DNA from: Zygnema cylindricum
Lineage: Eukaryota > Streptophyta > Zygnematophyceae > Zygnematales > Zygnemataceae
Assembly (NCBI GenBank): GCA_037447655.1
Contig: JBBHKE010000500.1
Location: forward strand, 119,093-183,092
Direction of reading: 5' to 3'
DNA: 64,000 nucleotides
The translations under genes were made by a program, and so were the position numbers. Shown piece by piece: positions 37,601 through 49,647 of the stretch (its first letter is position 1; every line of letters starts with the position of its first letter). Below the pieces are notes generated by a model. That model worked only from the letters and a program-made list of their open reading frames with translations. It did no database searches and was not told the DNA's origin.

Positions 37601-38375
37601 CCTAATCTCATTTGTCATGCAGAATCGCCGTGGACCTCCACTTCAAGGTGGAGGGGGATTCAGTAGTGGTGGAGGTTACCGAGGCCAGTCCCAATGGGGC
37701 CCTCCTCCTGGCCCTCCCATGCAGCAGAGTGGAGGTGGATATGGTGGCGGCTATCAGCAGCCTGCCTACCAAGGCCCGCCACAGCAGCAGTTTGGAGGGC
37801 CGCCGCAGCAGCAGTATAGTGGCTATCCCCAGCAGCCAGCTGCCGGCTTCCAGTCTGGCTGGGATCAGCGCCCAACTGCTCCGGCACAGCAAGTGCAGCC
37901 GCCGGCTGGGTCCGGGTATGACTACTATGGGCAGCAGACTCAGGCTGTGGCCGCTCCAGCGCCGGCAGCTGCTGCGGCGACAGACAGCAACTACTCGTAT
38001 GGCCAGCAGCAGTCTCAAGGCTACTACGGCTATCAGCAGCCCCAGACACAGCCTGCGGCAGCTGGCTATCAGCAGCCAGGGTATGGCCAGCAGCAGCAGC
38101 AGCCATACACACAGCCAGGGTATGCCGGCCAGCAGCAGACGCAGCAGCAATCCCAGCAGCAGCCAGCTACTTCGTACAACGGGTATGGTTATTCGCAGCA
38201 AGGGACAGGAGCTAGTGATCAAGCAGCTGGATATAGCCAGCAAGGGTACAACCAACAGTCTTATACTCAAACAGGCTATACCCAACCTTCGACTGAGGCT
38301 GCAAGCACTGGAGGATCCTATGACTATGGTGCCGCAGCTCAGACCACTGGTGGTAATACTGGCGGCCAAGCATAG
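34643..38375 (+). CDS. FUBP-like protein with two KH domains and a prion-like tail
   Basis: Single-stranded nucleic-acid-binding protein of the far-upstream-element-binding/KSRP type, probably nuclear. Exons 34643-34973, 35050-35210, 35423-35608, 35754-35849, 36009-36080, 36223-36336 and 37623-38375 join in phase to 570 aa. KH1 starts at residue 165 (VGLVIGKSGETIKYL, GxxG loop GKSG) and ends with the LAEKLINDVI helix. KH2 starts at 259 (VGLIIGRGGETIKNL, loop GRGG). The sequence between them is Gly-rich. Residues 321-570 are low complexity: a Gly/Pro part, then Gln/Tyr-rich repeats such as GYQQPGYG and YSQQGYNQQS, like FET-type prion-like domains. The animal family has four KH domains; plant relatives usually have fewer. 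Exon 2 contains a GTTCTG...TTACAG stretch of about 37 bp that I treat as coding. Confidence 0.93.
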
Positions 38376-41147
38376 GGTGGGTCATTGTCAGCCTGCTGGT
38401 TTATCTTGCAATGGTTTGCACTCTGTTGTAGAGAAAGTATGCATGTTGCTCCTAGGTTTGATGTGGAGCCAATTTATGTGGCTGCATGTCATCAGTCAAT
38501 TTTTGTATGTATGTTTCAAATGAGGATTTCCGGTGACCTTTTCCTTGACATAACGTAGCGAGCACTTGACTGCTACTTGTGTGCTTGTACTCATGGCTTA
38601 GTTCTTGATTTGTTATGCATATGGCGAAAGAGTCTGTTTACTGTCCTTTGAGATGTAGTAGACTACCGGTTTTCTGTTGAGGTCCAGCTATTCGGCTGTT
38701 CTCAGTGTTATGCCGTCTTTTCAGTTTTGCTTGTTGCTTGAAAGATGACGTAGGCCTATCGCAGTATAAGGGTGAGCTTGGAGGGAGTTGGCATGCATAA
38801 ACAACGGTTTACTGCGCAGAAATGTCAGTGAGATACCAAGCAATGGTTGGCAGAATTTTGTTTGAACATTCAACATTTTGTTTCTTTTCATTTTTGTTCT
38901 CAACTCTTTCCTTCAAATAATGGGTGATGTCTATGTGGGGGCAGATGCTTTTTACTGACTCACTCGCCAACCTGTGCTATTTTGCTTGCCCTCTTACCTG
39001 CTCTGTCACGACCTGCAATTGAGTTGGAAATAATGTTTATTTTTCAGGCAGTAGCTTATCTGTCAGTCACACAGGGGCTATTTGTGTTGGAGATCATTGA
39101 AAAACGGAAATTGTGTATGAATGTTTTTTCTTTTTGTTGTTCAGTAAAGCTATATTATCAACTTTATTGCTATGTTATGCACGTTTTGCTGCCATGTTGA
39201 ACCGGATGCTGCCTTAGTTTGTTTTGTATATGTAATTGAGTTGCGCCTTTCTTTTCGTTGTTTTTGATGGCAGATTCACGCGTATTTGTGGGTTTGTGAG
39301 TCTGGCAGATAATAGTGAGCAGGTGGTCAATGTCCTTGGCTTTTGTTCAGCCAGTTGTGCTTCATGAATCTTTTGCCGATTTGCAGCATAGAAGTTCCGT
39401 TTCTATCAAAACTAGGACCTAATTTTCTGTTCTTAAATGCAATTCCATTGTTTTATATTGTTTAACTTGTTTGGGTGTATTCTCTGATTGATCTCCTTCT
39501 TGCTATCAACACTATCTGTTTGATGCCTGAATGATTTGTCATGATCAATGATTGTGACTGCTTTGTGCCTTTTCTCTATTGCAAATACATGACCTTTTTC
39601 TGCACTACCTCATTCTAATGTTTCTTTTCCTCTTTGGCCACTTTTCTCAATATGCATGTAGAAAGTCTAAACAGTCTTTGTCCTTCCATTCATGTAAAAA
39701 GAACAGAGCTTTGTTAAGGAAGGATGATGATAGGTCATCATAGTGCATGGGAAGATGAGAACCGAAAAGCTAAATTGGAATATTTTAACCTTGGTCTTGA
39801 CTTTCGATGTGATATTGTGCATAGTGGCACACACACATCATGAATCATATCGCAGATCAACCATACAAGAGTAGTGGGCCAATTTTTCACACAAAATGAC
39901 ATAAACGTGAATAGAAGTTTGTCTCACACGGCAAATTGGGTTATAACATACTGTGTATAGGCCATGCCTTGTACGGAAAGAAACAAATGTCAGCCTCCCT
40001 AAACCCCACGTGTACTCATCTTCTGGAAAACGGAGTATTGAGGTTCTTAGAAGTTCCACAGAATTGTATGTCCTGAAACATCATATAGAGCCTTAAAACC
40101 TTTACCTGGTTTCTCATCTGTCCTCACAAAATTTTGTCAAGTAGACAGTCAAAATCATTCTACATTGGTTGGAAGGAAATCTCGTTGCAGCGAATATTCA
40201 GCAATATTATATTTCAAATGTCTCCCATTTTGGCAGCAGGACGATATCTTCAAATATAGGTCACTCAACTAATTTTGAAAACTAACCACACAGATGCTTT
40301 GGGGATTTTGCGCTATTGCATATCAGAAACCAAGTTGTTTACTTGGTAATGAATGCCTAACTCCAAAACCCCGAAAAGGAAAAGGTGAGTTCAAAAGTTT
40401 ATGTTATTTTTATGTATCAGAGTACCTGGCGTGGTACATTTTGAGCAGACCGCATTATCTTAGACACTGTAGTCAGTGAAGACTTTGTCAATCTAAGAAC
40501 AAGAGGGAAGATGATAACTAAATTCAAAGGTGAAAAAAGTAAGGAATTGAAAACCTGAGGTAGCAGTTTTTCTTGATTAGATTGATGAGAGAGTGGGGAG
40601 GTGAAGTCGGCGAAACGAAATAAAGGTTCCATTTGAATGTACCAATGTACCAAAACGTGAGCTAAAAGCGTACTAGACTTTCTTTGTCAACCGCTATGAT
40701 GCTCCTTCACTGGTGGAAGTATCATCCAACGACGATTCCACAAAAGCTCCGCATACAAGAATAGTAGGTTGTTCAGTTTGTATCAAACCAAACCTCTAAA
40801 AGTTGTCATATATTTGGCATGCCGGACTAATATACAAAAGCGCTTACATACGAAAAAAAATTCTGACCCTTGCCGGATAGTGTTACCATGGTTAAATTGG
40901 TGCAATGTTTGGAGGAAAGTGTAGAACGACTTAAATAGAGTTGACTAGCTGAATATGAAACAAATATCAACTGTTTTTAGGGACTAGTGGATTTGTGAAA
41001 CGTTGATTTCATACAGATTTTTCCGACGTCCGTGGGTGTTTCATGAGCGTTTGCCAATTACCCACATGTTATATGGGTGGTAAGGTGTGTTGAAAAATGT
41101 TGCCTCCATGGTATGGTGTGCAGCGGTATTCATAGAAGTCATCTATG
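38376..41147. other. Downstream of FUBP-like gene, no gene seen
   Basis: The T-rich first 1.3 kb, with no long frame, fits a 3' UTR and downstream region. From about 39700 the composition is ordinary and short frames show no recognisable similarity. Confidence 0.55.
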
Positions 41148-42378
41148 GAAGTACACTGTGAATCGCTATTAGCGTTAAGAAATAATTAGTGTTAAAAAAC
41201 AGTAAGTGTTATTGATTCTAATTTGGGTAGCGACCCTTCCCCAAAAAAAAATTTACTCTAATTTATTCATAACTCTAATTTAGGTATATTTTTCCCATAG
41301 TGTAGCCAGTCTAGCCTACGTTCACATCGAACATGTGAGAACAGGTGTGCGTGATTTTCCCCCGTCTTTATCACTCGGAATCAAAATCTGTGTGATTTTG
41401 TGTGTCGATGCACTCACTTTCGCGTGTCGACGCTTTTATTTGACACTTTCTGTAAGATTGTACAAAATAGCTGAACGTTTTACTACGGATTGACACGTTT
41501 AGCACACTACAATATTTAAAAACTGTCTAAATTAGAGTTATTAAAGTTAATTCGACTGTATCTTTATTAACGTATAAAAAGAATTAGAGTCATTACTTCT
41601 ATTTTAAGTTCGAGGGTCAATATTTGGGGGCGCTGAATTAGGCCTCAATTCCATTAGGCCGTCCCAGTAAACATACGTACAGACACGTCTGATGACAGGG
41701 TATTCTAATGACAGGGTTTACCGTCCATTTTGTCGGGCCAGTAAACAACCTTTCGCAATTATGATTGGTGCCACGGAGGTTACTGTTCACATTTTGAAAA
41801 TCTAAAAATATTCTTAACGGAAAATCATAGCGTAATATCTATACCAGCGGAGTTAGTTAATGATTCGTACGAAAATTTTGCGGCTCAATTTTAATTTTGA
41901 AAATGGAAATAAAAATTTCGAAACGGAATGGCAAAAAGACGCGGCAATCGGTGGAGTTTAGGCGGAGCGTGCAAGGATGCTTTCGGTTGATCTGCATCTA
42001 GCGTGGCAAGTGGCACATGGCATGTACGACGTGTAAGCGATCATAGGCTTGTAATCACCTATTCGAGGTGGATATTCTTTTGCTTTTCCACGTGTATCAA
42101 TGGTATACGACCAGTGTGATTCAACTCTCCACTTCACAACTCTCCTCGCGATTGTTTCACGGATCTGAAAAAGCAAAACATCCAACGGTCAATACTTACG
42201 TCTTTAGTATTGGAGCATTCTGACATCTATTTGGTAAACATGTTTCCCTTGACAAAAAAAATAGAATGGTACGAATCTGTACGAAAACGTACGGCGTCCA
42301 ATAAACAACCCCACTTTTCCTCTAATGGAATCTTACCCTTAGCGTGATTGACGCCAAAAGCGATTCACGGTGTACCTG
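41148..42378. mobile_element. Outer MITE (CAGTACACCG family) split by a nested element
   Basis: The left end GTACACTGTGAATCGCTATT and the right end (reverse complement GTACACCGTGAATCGCTTTT) are diverged versions of the 14772-14997 ends. Boundaries are approximate because the CAG and TA parts have decayed. Removing the nested 698-bp insertion would leave about 530 bp, with repeated CTAATTTAG/AATTAGAGT motifs. Confidence 0.7.
41641..42338. mobile_element. Nested 698-bp MITE with TTA target duplication
   Basis: TTA flanks both sides (41638-41640 and 42339-42341). Inverted ends share ATTCCATTAG with spacers, and the subterminal parts share GTAAACATACGTACAGA-like sequence. The body matches 33322-34019 in reverse orientation. 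No transposase is present. Confidence 0.8.
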
Positions 42379-42473
42379 TACGATACTGACGTCGACTGTC
42401 GTCACTTTCTTGTCGTCAATTTTACGTAACTACTGCAATTTTTCTTCAACGAATTTTGTTTTGTTTCTTTTAA

Positions 42474-43276
42474 GGGTGCGTCTCCATGTACTTGAAGCTT
42501 AGCGAACTTACTTTGTTTTTTAGAGCAGATCTAGCGGACCAAGATATTAGGTGTCCCTATGTGTAACAAAAAAAATGTTACTTAAGTGACGATTGTATAC
42601 GTTGACAATGCCCGTGACGATTGTCCACGTCTACAATCTATGATGGCGCACCGGATTGTTCAAAATTTTTTGTGACATCGCAAAATTTTTTGTGACATTT
42701 GTTTTGTGACATTTGTTTTGTGACATTTGTAGACGTTTGAAGGAGTGAATGCGAGGCAACATGAAAGAGGCGGCGTGTGCGAGTTGCTGGGGCGCTTTCA
42801 GAGATTTCTCACGATTTCGTGAAATGGCACCGTAATTTTCAGACCACTGGCATAAAAAAATCTGTTCTGAACGAAATGCGACAAATCAAAACAAATTGTG
42901 TACTTTGATGGATGTAAACAGACAAAACATAACAAATAGTGTACCTTTCGCCATCGCTTGAATTCGTTTGAAATTTTTGTGAAATTTTTTACACGTGCGA
43001 ATACGTGTTCTTATTTGTTTTTCAAAAATACCGTGTTTAAAAACACATCGCCCTTGTGTTTTAAAGAAAAGTTTGAAGACGTTTTTTGACGTGGCCGTGG
43101 GTCGAAGAACACAAGACGACAACATGTAGTACATCCTAAATTTAATGATGACGCAAAATATACTTACTCATTTTTTTTCTATTTTTTTGTACGGTTGAAA
43201 CTTACTCGGTACGACGCTAAGTTTTAGAGGAAAACGACAGGAAACAACCCTTACTTTGGCACATGAAGACGCACCC
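42474..43276. mobile_element. PIF/Harbinger-like non-autonomous element, TAA target
   Basis: An 803-bp element is flanked by TAA at 42471-42473 and 43277-43279. The left end is GGGTGCGTCTCCATGTACTT and the right end in reverse complement is GGGTGCGTCTTCATGTGCC. The end sequence matches the outer element at 33300, but the interior differs. A tandem repeat lies inside at 42661-42728. No transposase frame was seen. Confidence 0.85.
42661..42728. repeat. Short tandem repeats with TTTTGTGACAT core
   Basis: Two 20-bp units (CAAAATTTTTTGTGACATCG and a near copy) are followed by two 14-bp units GTTTTGTGACATTT. They lie inside the 42474-43276 element. Confidence 0.85.
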
Positions 43277-43389
43277 TAAGGCTTTGAAGGACGGATAGTC
43301 GCAGACCCGCTCTGACAACACTACGTTATGCACTTCCTGCTAGGTTTTGTGTTGTGGACTTGTGGTGATCGCTACAGTACTTTAAAGTA

Positions 43390-43613
43390 CAGTACACCGT
43401 GCATTACTATTAATATTAATATTTTTTAGCCACTTAAAACATTTTCTTTCCGTACATATTTGCTCAATTTTCAATCAACACCACTAATCAGAAGCTGAGA
43501 ATCTTGCCTTTTAATCGCAACCGTCAGATCCACAATCCGACAAGCGTGTACGGAGAAAAGATGTTTTATGTGGCAAAAAATACATTAACACTAATAGCGA
43601 TACATGGTGTACT
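43390..43613. mobile_element. Decayed MITE of the CAGTACACCG family
   Basis: The left end CAGTACACCGTGCATTACTA and the right end (reverse complement TAGTACACCATGTATCGCTA) resemble the element at 14772-14997. The length, 224 bp, is also close. It is preceded by the palindrome GTACTTTAAAGTAC. The right TA flank is lost. Confidence 0.7.
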
Positions 43614-43652
43614 ATGCCAGTTTTTGTAGGGTTCGGTTGTAAAGGAATATTG

Positions 43653-43705
43653 ATGACCCTACATTAACGTGACCGTAAAATGACGTGACTGTACATAGAC
43701 GTGAC
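43653..43705. repeat. Four-unit GTGAC array with 16-bp pitch
   Basis: GTGAC starts at 43669, 43685 and 43701, exactly 16 bp apart, with a one-mismatch copy (ATGAC) at 43653. The bases between are poorly conserved apart from AC before the core. A similar array in the other orientation lies at 62666-62718. Confidence 0.75.
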
Positions 43706-44290
43706 GGTGCAGCAAGATTAGTGTACCTTACAAAAATATGAGCATCCAGAAACGTGAATGTAAAGTCACCAAATGTAATATTAGTGCTACTTTTGTAAAT
43801 GGAAGGAAAACTTTATTGCAAAAGTTACGATGGTAAAACCGTCTGAGATCAAAAAGGGTAAAACTCAATAAAAACCATTTGGAGACTACAAAAGTCACAA
43901 AAAGTAAGTTACGCCCAAAAACAGAAATGAAACACAACTATAATAGCAAGAGCAAAGAACCAGAACAAAACAATACTAGAGTTAGAACGCCTACAAATGA
44001 AAAAAACCTAGACCAGCCTAGCGATAAACAAGTTAAGGTCCACAACCACAGAGATCATGGATGTGAACCGGTTCCTCGCCTGTCATCATCTAGTGTGCTA
44101 CGGCGAAGGAGAGTCGCAGCTTGCGCCCGCTGAAGTGCAATTGAGACACGTTGACGATAGAACGCAACCAAAAGACTCGGTGGAGGACTCCCGCGACCCT
44201 GAGATTCAAACTTTTATCGCGCACACGGACGAAGGAAGTCATCAAAGGACCTGTCCAAAGAACAAAAATCACCACTGCAAAAAAAACAAA

Positions 44291-45274
44291 TGTTGAAAAA
44301 GGTATGTTTATCTTCTATCTCTTTAGTATATGGTCTTACTACAGTCCTCATACTTGTCATAGACACTGAGGACTGGCAAGCAGCCATGGCTGCCGAACGC
44401 ACACAGAGAGTCGTACACAGAGAGACACGCTAAGTGAACACAAGAGACAACCCTCTGCAAAAAATAAGCGGTCAAGTCTACTATTTGATCCTATGACCTT
44501 CCGGATGATCGCCGTACGACATGGCCGTCCGCCTTATCTAGTAGTTCTTGATGAAGCGTTACGTATATGGGGTATGACATTTATTTAAACTTGGAAAACA
44601 TGATATGTTTCATTTAACAACTTACGAACAAATTGAACATGGAAATGGACAGGACTCCACGAATTCCGGACCGTACGGAATATACGAAACGACATTTCAT
44701 TTCGACAGACGAAATCAAATGTCAATCTCAGATCGAACGGCTCACAGTGGAGAGGATGTATTGGAGTATACATTTGGTGGTTTGCGAAGCTAATGTCGGC
44801 GGGTGACACGTCCCAGGCCATGAGTGGACAACAAGTATTGAGGGAGGAGCAACTACGGCTCAAGAACTGACGAACGTCAACGGGTCGGCCATACCTTACC
44901 ATGGTCGTACAAGAAGTACAGCAGCACCTGTACCTTCTTGTACCTTACAGTCTTCTGATTGGTTAGTTACACTAGTATTAAGGTGTTTAGAAAAGGAGTT
45001 TAGGACATAGACCTTTTTGAGCCACCTCTCTCTGAGTCTCTCTGAGAGACCTTTTGTATTTATAGGCCATATTTGGCCAGCCATATCTTAATGCTTAAGG
45101 GAGCAAATTCAATAATTCTTTTGCATTCGAAGTCGGGAGTCTGCCTTCACATGTGGTGAGTATTTGCTGCCGGGTGGCACTTATTGAGGGGGAAAGTCAA
45201 AAGGGAAAATATTATTCTAGAGGCTTCATATAAGCTTGAAATTTCTGTGGGCCAATGGAGGTCACAAAATTACA
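44291..45274 (+). repeat. 5' LTR of copia element 1
   Basis: Starts TGTTGAAAAAGG and ends AAATTACA, short inverted TGT-ACA ends. Sequence is shared throughout with 49648-50609 but with frequent differences. The 3' part contains the GAGCAAATTCA segment conserved in the LTRs of all three elements. Confidence 0.88.
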
Positions 45275-45278
45275 CGTT

Positions 45279-48200
45279 ATGGGCCCACCCTCTAGGGTGC
45301 CCATTTTCTATGGAACGCGGTTCATCTATTGGGAAACCATGATGAGGGGTGCATTGATTGAAAAACGGCTAGGGGGCATTATGAGTGGTCGTGTGCGGGG
45401 GCCAACTGCAAAATTATGAGTTCCACCTAGGTTTGGAGGATCTTGATTCACTAGAGGATCTTTGAGGATCTAGATTCACAAAGGATCTTCGGAGACAGAG
45501 GTGGTAGAAGACCATGGAGAAACATCGTGTTAGACAAAGGGAAGGAGAAGGGGAAGGAGAAACTCTCACCTATAGCTACTGGATTGGTACCGGTAGTGGA
45601 TGTTCAGAAAACCGAAGCAAATGATACTGAAATCTGGGATTTCAACAACATTGTGGCAACTCATTTTATTCTCGGGCTTCTCACACAAGCAGTTGCTACA
45701 CCTCACCTTTATGTGGCAAAGGCGGTCGAGTTGTGGGAGGCTCTTGTCAACATTTACAAGAGTGGTACGATTAAGCAGCAAAAGCTTGCAGATTAGAGGG
45801 TACAAGTATATGTTTACAAAGGAGGAAAAATGTTAGACTTTTGTAATGACTTTGCCGCATTTTCTATGGAGTTGGAGAGTGCAAGGATAAAGAAGAGCGA
45901 GAAAGAGAAGGTGAATACTTTGTTAATGAAGCTTTCTGATGATTATGAAAACATTGTTAACACGGTTTAAGATTTGCCACATCATCGATGGATCTAGAAC
46001 TCCGTTGTCGAGATGATTTTGGTTCGCGAAAGTACAATTGAGATTCAGAGAGGAGGGAAGAGTGTTCAAGCATTGGCTAGTTGAACTAACTGGGGGGATA
46101 AGGATCAAAAAATACCTTATGGCAACTTTGGTGGAGGAGGAAGAGGAAACCAATCCGACCAATCTAGATCAAGGCCTCCGAAGGGGCTCTGTCACTTTTG
46201 TAAGAAGCTAGGGCATTACATGGCAGAGTGTACTAAACTGATGGAGCCGAGATTGAAGGAGGGGCAGATCCGTAAATTAGCCGCAAGAAAGAAAAAATCA
46301 TTTGTGGCAACATAAGTCATGGGAGAGGATTCCGATGACGACAATGGAGAACTCCTCCTTAACGAAGAGTTGGAGGTGAAAGGTGAGCCGCAGATTCTAA
46401 GGAGGCAGAAGTATGCTTTCGGTGGAGTAAAAGAAGCTCTTGAAGAAAGATGGATTTTTGATTCACGTGCCTCTATGCATATGTGTAGAGAAAAACAATT
46501 GTTTACAAAAATGCGAAAGATCCCTACCGTAGAAAAAGAGTATGGGGATGGGCGAATAGCAACCACTAGTTTAGTGGGATCTGTGGATCTGAAAGTTTTA
46601 GTCAATGGTAAGACATCCATAGTCACTTTCTCTGATGTTTGTTTTATTCTAGGGTTGAACAAAAATCTTATCTCTATGTCAATCTTAGATGATAAGGGTT
46701 TTGAAACTAGTACCAAGAAAAGAGTCTGCTACCTATGAGAATGAAGAGTATTTCAAAGCTGAAAAGGGTAGCTTAGGAATGTTTAGGCTGAATTTGAGTA
46801 ATGGAAAGATGGGAGTTTACTATGCTAGTGTAAGTGATTTGATGATGTGGCATAAAAGATTAGGACAAGTGCATCTAGATAGATTGAAAGAAATGAAGAA
46901 AATGGGTGTAGTTGAGGGAATACGTTTGGAAATAACGAGACCTTCGATGATTGTAGTGGATGTGCTCAAGGTAAGGCCCACAGATTGCCTTTCCCAAAAA
47001 CCGCAACATATAAAGGTGAAAAGGTCCTAGATCTAGTTCATACTGACATATGGCAACCGGTCAAAGTGCCATCAGTTGGAGGGAAAAGATTTATGCTTAC
47101 TATCATTGATGATTGGTCTAGATACTCTAAAGTCTATTTCATGAAAAACAACTTTGAGGCTTCGGTCTATTTTAAAGAGTATAAAGCATGGAGTGAGAAG
47201 CTTATAAAGGGAGTGAGGAGTGATAATGAGGGGGGATACACTTCTAATGAGTTTGAGGATATTTTGAAAGAGGAAAGGGTTCAACACCAAAAGATTGTTC
47301 CAAAGAACCCGAAAGAAATGGTGTAGCCGAGAGACTAAATTGGACATTAAGTGATACTGCCCATAATATGATATCGGATAAAAAGATAAGAAAAAGCTTT
47401 TGGGCAAAAGCTATGAATTGTGCTAACTATCTTAAAAATAGAGTCCTTACCTCGGCAGTAAAAAGACAAACACCTTGTGAAAGATAGACCGGTAGAAAAC
47501 CTAATGCTTCACACTTAAAGGTGTTCGAAAGTCAAGTGTTTAGTCTAATCACAGAAAAATCTGATTGGAAGTTAGATGCAAGGGGAAAGCCGGGATACCT
47601 ACTTGGATATGATGAAAATATAAAAGGATATACAGTTTAAGATGTCAGAAGAGAAGATATCATCTAGTAAAACACTTGGTAGTCATGGATGAAGGAAAGT
47701 CCATAGATCCCTTTAAATACACTAAACCGGTTAGAATTAGAATTAAATCCGAAGATAAGTTTGATTGAGATTCTTCTAACCAAACTTCGGTTCAGCTTGA
47801 CCTTGGAGTGGAAGAGAAAAAACTGATCGAGAGTGACCCTCTCTTGGAGTCACATCTTCCAGTACAAACCAAAGACGAGAACGAGGAAAGATCGGAAATA
47901 TATGATGAACGTCCGGAGATAGAATCCACAGATATGGGAGAAGTTGAAGTCATTCAATGAAATCCGAGATTACCCTCCATTCCAACATCAAATTTTGAAG
48001 GAGGAAGGAGAAGCTGCAAGAGCCTTTAAGAGAGACAAGTGAACAACAAGGTAACTAAGCTGTCACATTTGAGCGAACCCCAGAGTTACTCGAAAGCAAT
48101 TAATAGTCCAAAACGTAGTAGATAGATGACAACCATTAATGATGAGATGGCTTCCATTATAGAAGCAAACACATGGGAGCTGGTGGATTGTCCTCTGGAC

Positions 48201-49635
48201 AAAAAACGGATAGGATGCAAGCGGGTATTTAAGTTGAAACTCAATCTATCGAGCGATACAAGGTCATATAAGTGGCAAAGGGGTTCACACAAAAGGAGGG
48301 AATCGATTATGAGGAGAACTTTGCTCCGGTTGTTAGATTTCCCTCCATCCCGATTCTACTTAGTCTAGCGATAGCGGAAGACATGGAAGTGCATCAAATG
48401 GAAATCAAAACCGCTTTCTGACATAGAGAATTAAAAGAACAGATCTTTATGCGATAGCCAGAAGGATTTGTTGAGAAAGGAGAACAAAGAAAGGTTTGCA
48501 GATTGATAAAGTCTCTTTATGGGCTAAAGTAGGCTCCACGCCAATGGAACAAGAAGTTGGACGAGTTTTTGACAAGTTTGGGATATATCCGAATCAGTTC
48601 AAATCATTTCATATATCTATTTGAGGACGAGGAAGGTATGAGTAAATCAATGGAGAAAATTAATACATTGAAATAGGATCTAAAGGGTAAATATGAAATG
48701 AAAGACTTGGGAGAGGCAAAATACAATTTGGGAATTCAGATTGAGAGGGATAGAGAGAAGCAAACAATTAGGCTTACTCAAAAAGAAGCAATAGGAAATA
48801 TGCTTGAAAAATTTCAAATGGATAAATCAAATAGTTGTACGACTCCAATAGATATAAACAAGGGAAATGAGGGGAGCTCAAAAAAGGGAGTCTTGATCTT
48901 GAATAATGAGTTAGTACTAGATGAAAGCTCAAAAAAGGGAGTCTTGATCTTGAATAATGAGTTAGGACTAGATGAAAGCAAGTTTATGCAAACTATTCCG
49001 TACAGACAGGTTGCCAGTAGTTTGATCTTTTTTTTGAATTGTACTCTTCAAGTAGGAGTCTAAATGATCCTAGGGAGAAAGATTGGGAAGCGACCAAGAG
49101 AGTCATGCAATATTTGATAGGATCGAGAGATTTGTGGCTGTATTTAGGAGGGGATAATATTAACATCACCATTTGGAGTGATGCCAGTTATGGGGATGCT
49201 CCAATGAGGAGGTGTACTTCTGGGTATGTGTTTTATGTTGGGAATGGGGCTTGGTGTTGGAGCAACAAGCAACAAAAGGTGATTGCTCAGTCCACTATCG
49301 AGGTTGAGTTTATGGCATCTTGTTCGGCTGTGAAAGAATTAATGTGGGTAAAATCTTTGCTTTAAGAAGTTGGATATATGAAGAATAAAGTGCAAAAGAT
49401 ATTTCGTGATAATCAAGCTCCAATTGCAATTGCAGCAAACTCAAAGCATCACTTTAAAGCAAAGCATATGGATATCCAATTGAGCTTTGTTAGAGAGATG
49501 GTTGAGAATTAAATAATTTGTTTGAAATATAGACCGGATGGAAAAATGGTAGCAAATATGATGACTAAGCCGGTTCCTTCTCCCAAATTGATCTTTTCTA
49601 GAGAGAAGTGTGGATTAAAGCAAAAGATAAATTAG
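45279..49635 (+). pseudogene. Decayed gag-pol of copia element 1
   Basis: Ty1/copia polyprotein remains, broken by many in-frame stops and frameshifts. Recognisable parts are a CHFCKKLGHYMAEC zinc knuckle near 46190, a protease site reading DSRAS where copia proteases have DSG (46459), the integrase HKRLGQVHLD and DIW-DDWSRY regions (46850-47330), RT/RNase H pieces (48698-49365) with RCTSGYVFYVG. The gag ATG lies 4 nt after the LTR. It cannot make a working polyprotein. Confidence 0.9.
48875..48976 (+). repeat. 51-bp in-frame tandem duplication in element 1
   Basis: Two adjacent 51-bp units (48875-48925 and 48926-48976) differ at only one visible base and encode SSKKGVLILNNEL plus four residues twice. 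Elements 2 and 3 have a single version of this linker between RT and RNase H. Confidence 0.9.
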
Positions 49636-49647
49636 AAAACAAAGGAG

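Noticed and set aside
37608-38523. Long frames on both strands over the last FUBP exon (up to 303 codons)
   Set aside because: The Gln-rich repeat leaves stop-free frames in other phases. Only the frame continuing KH2 matches the family.
44057-44296. 79-codon frame with a Cys/His-rich end just left of copia element 1
   Set aside because: No family was recognised, and the Cys/His pattern is not a complete zinc finger. It ends in the element's flank.
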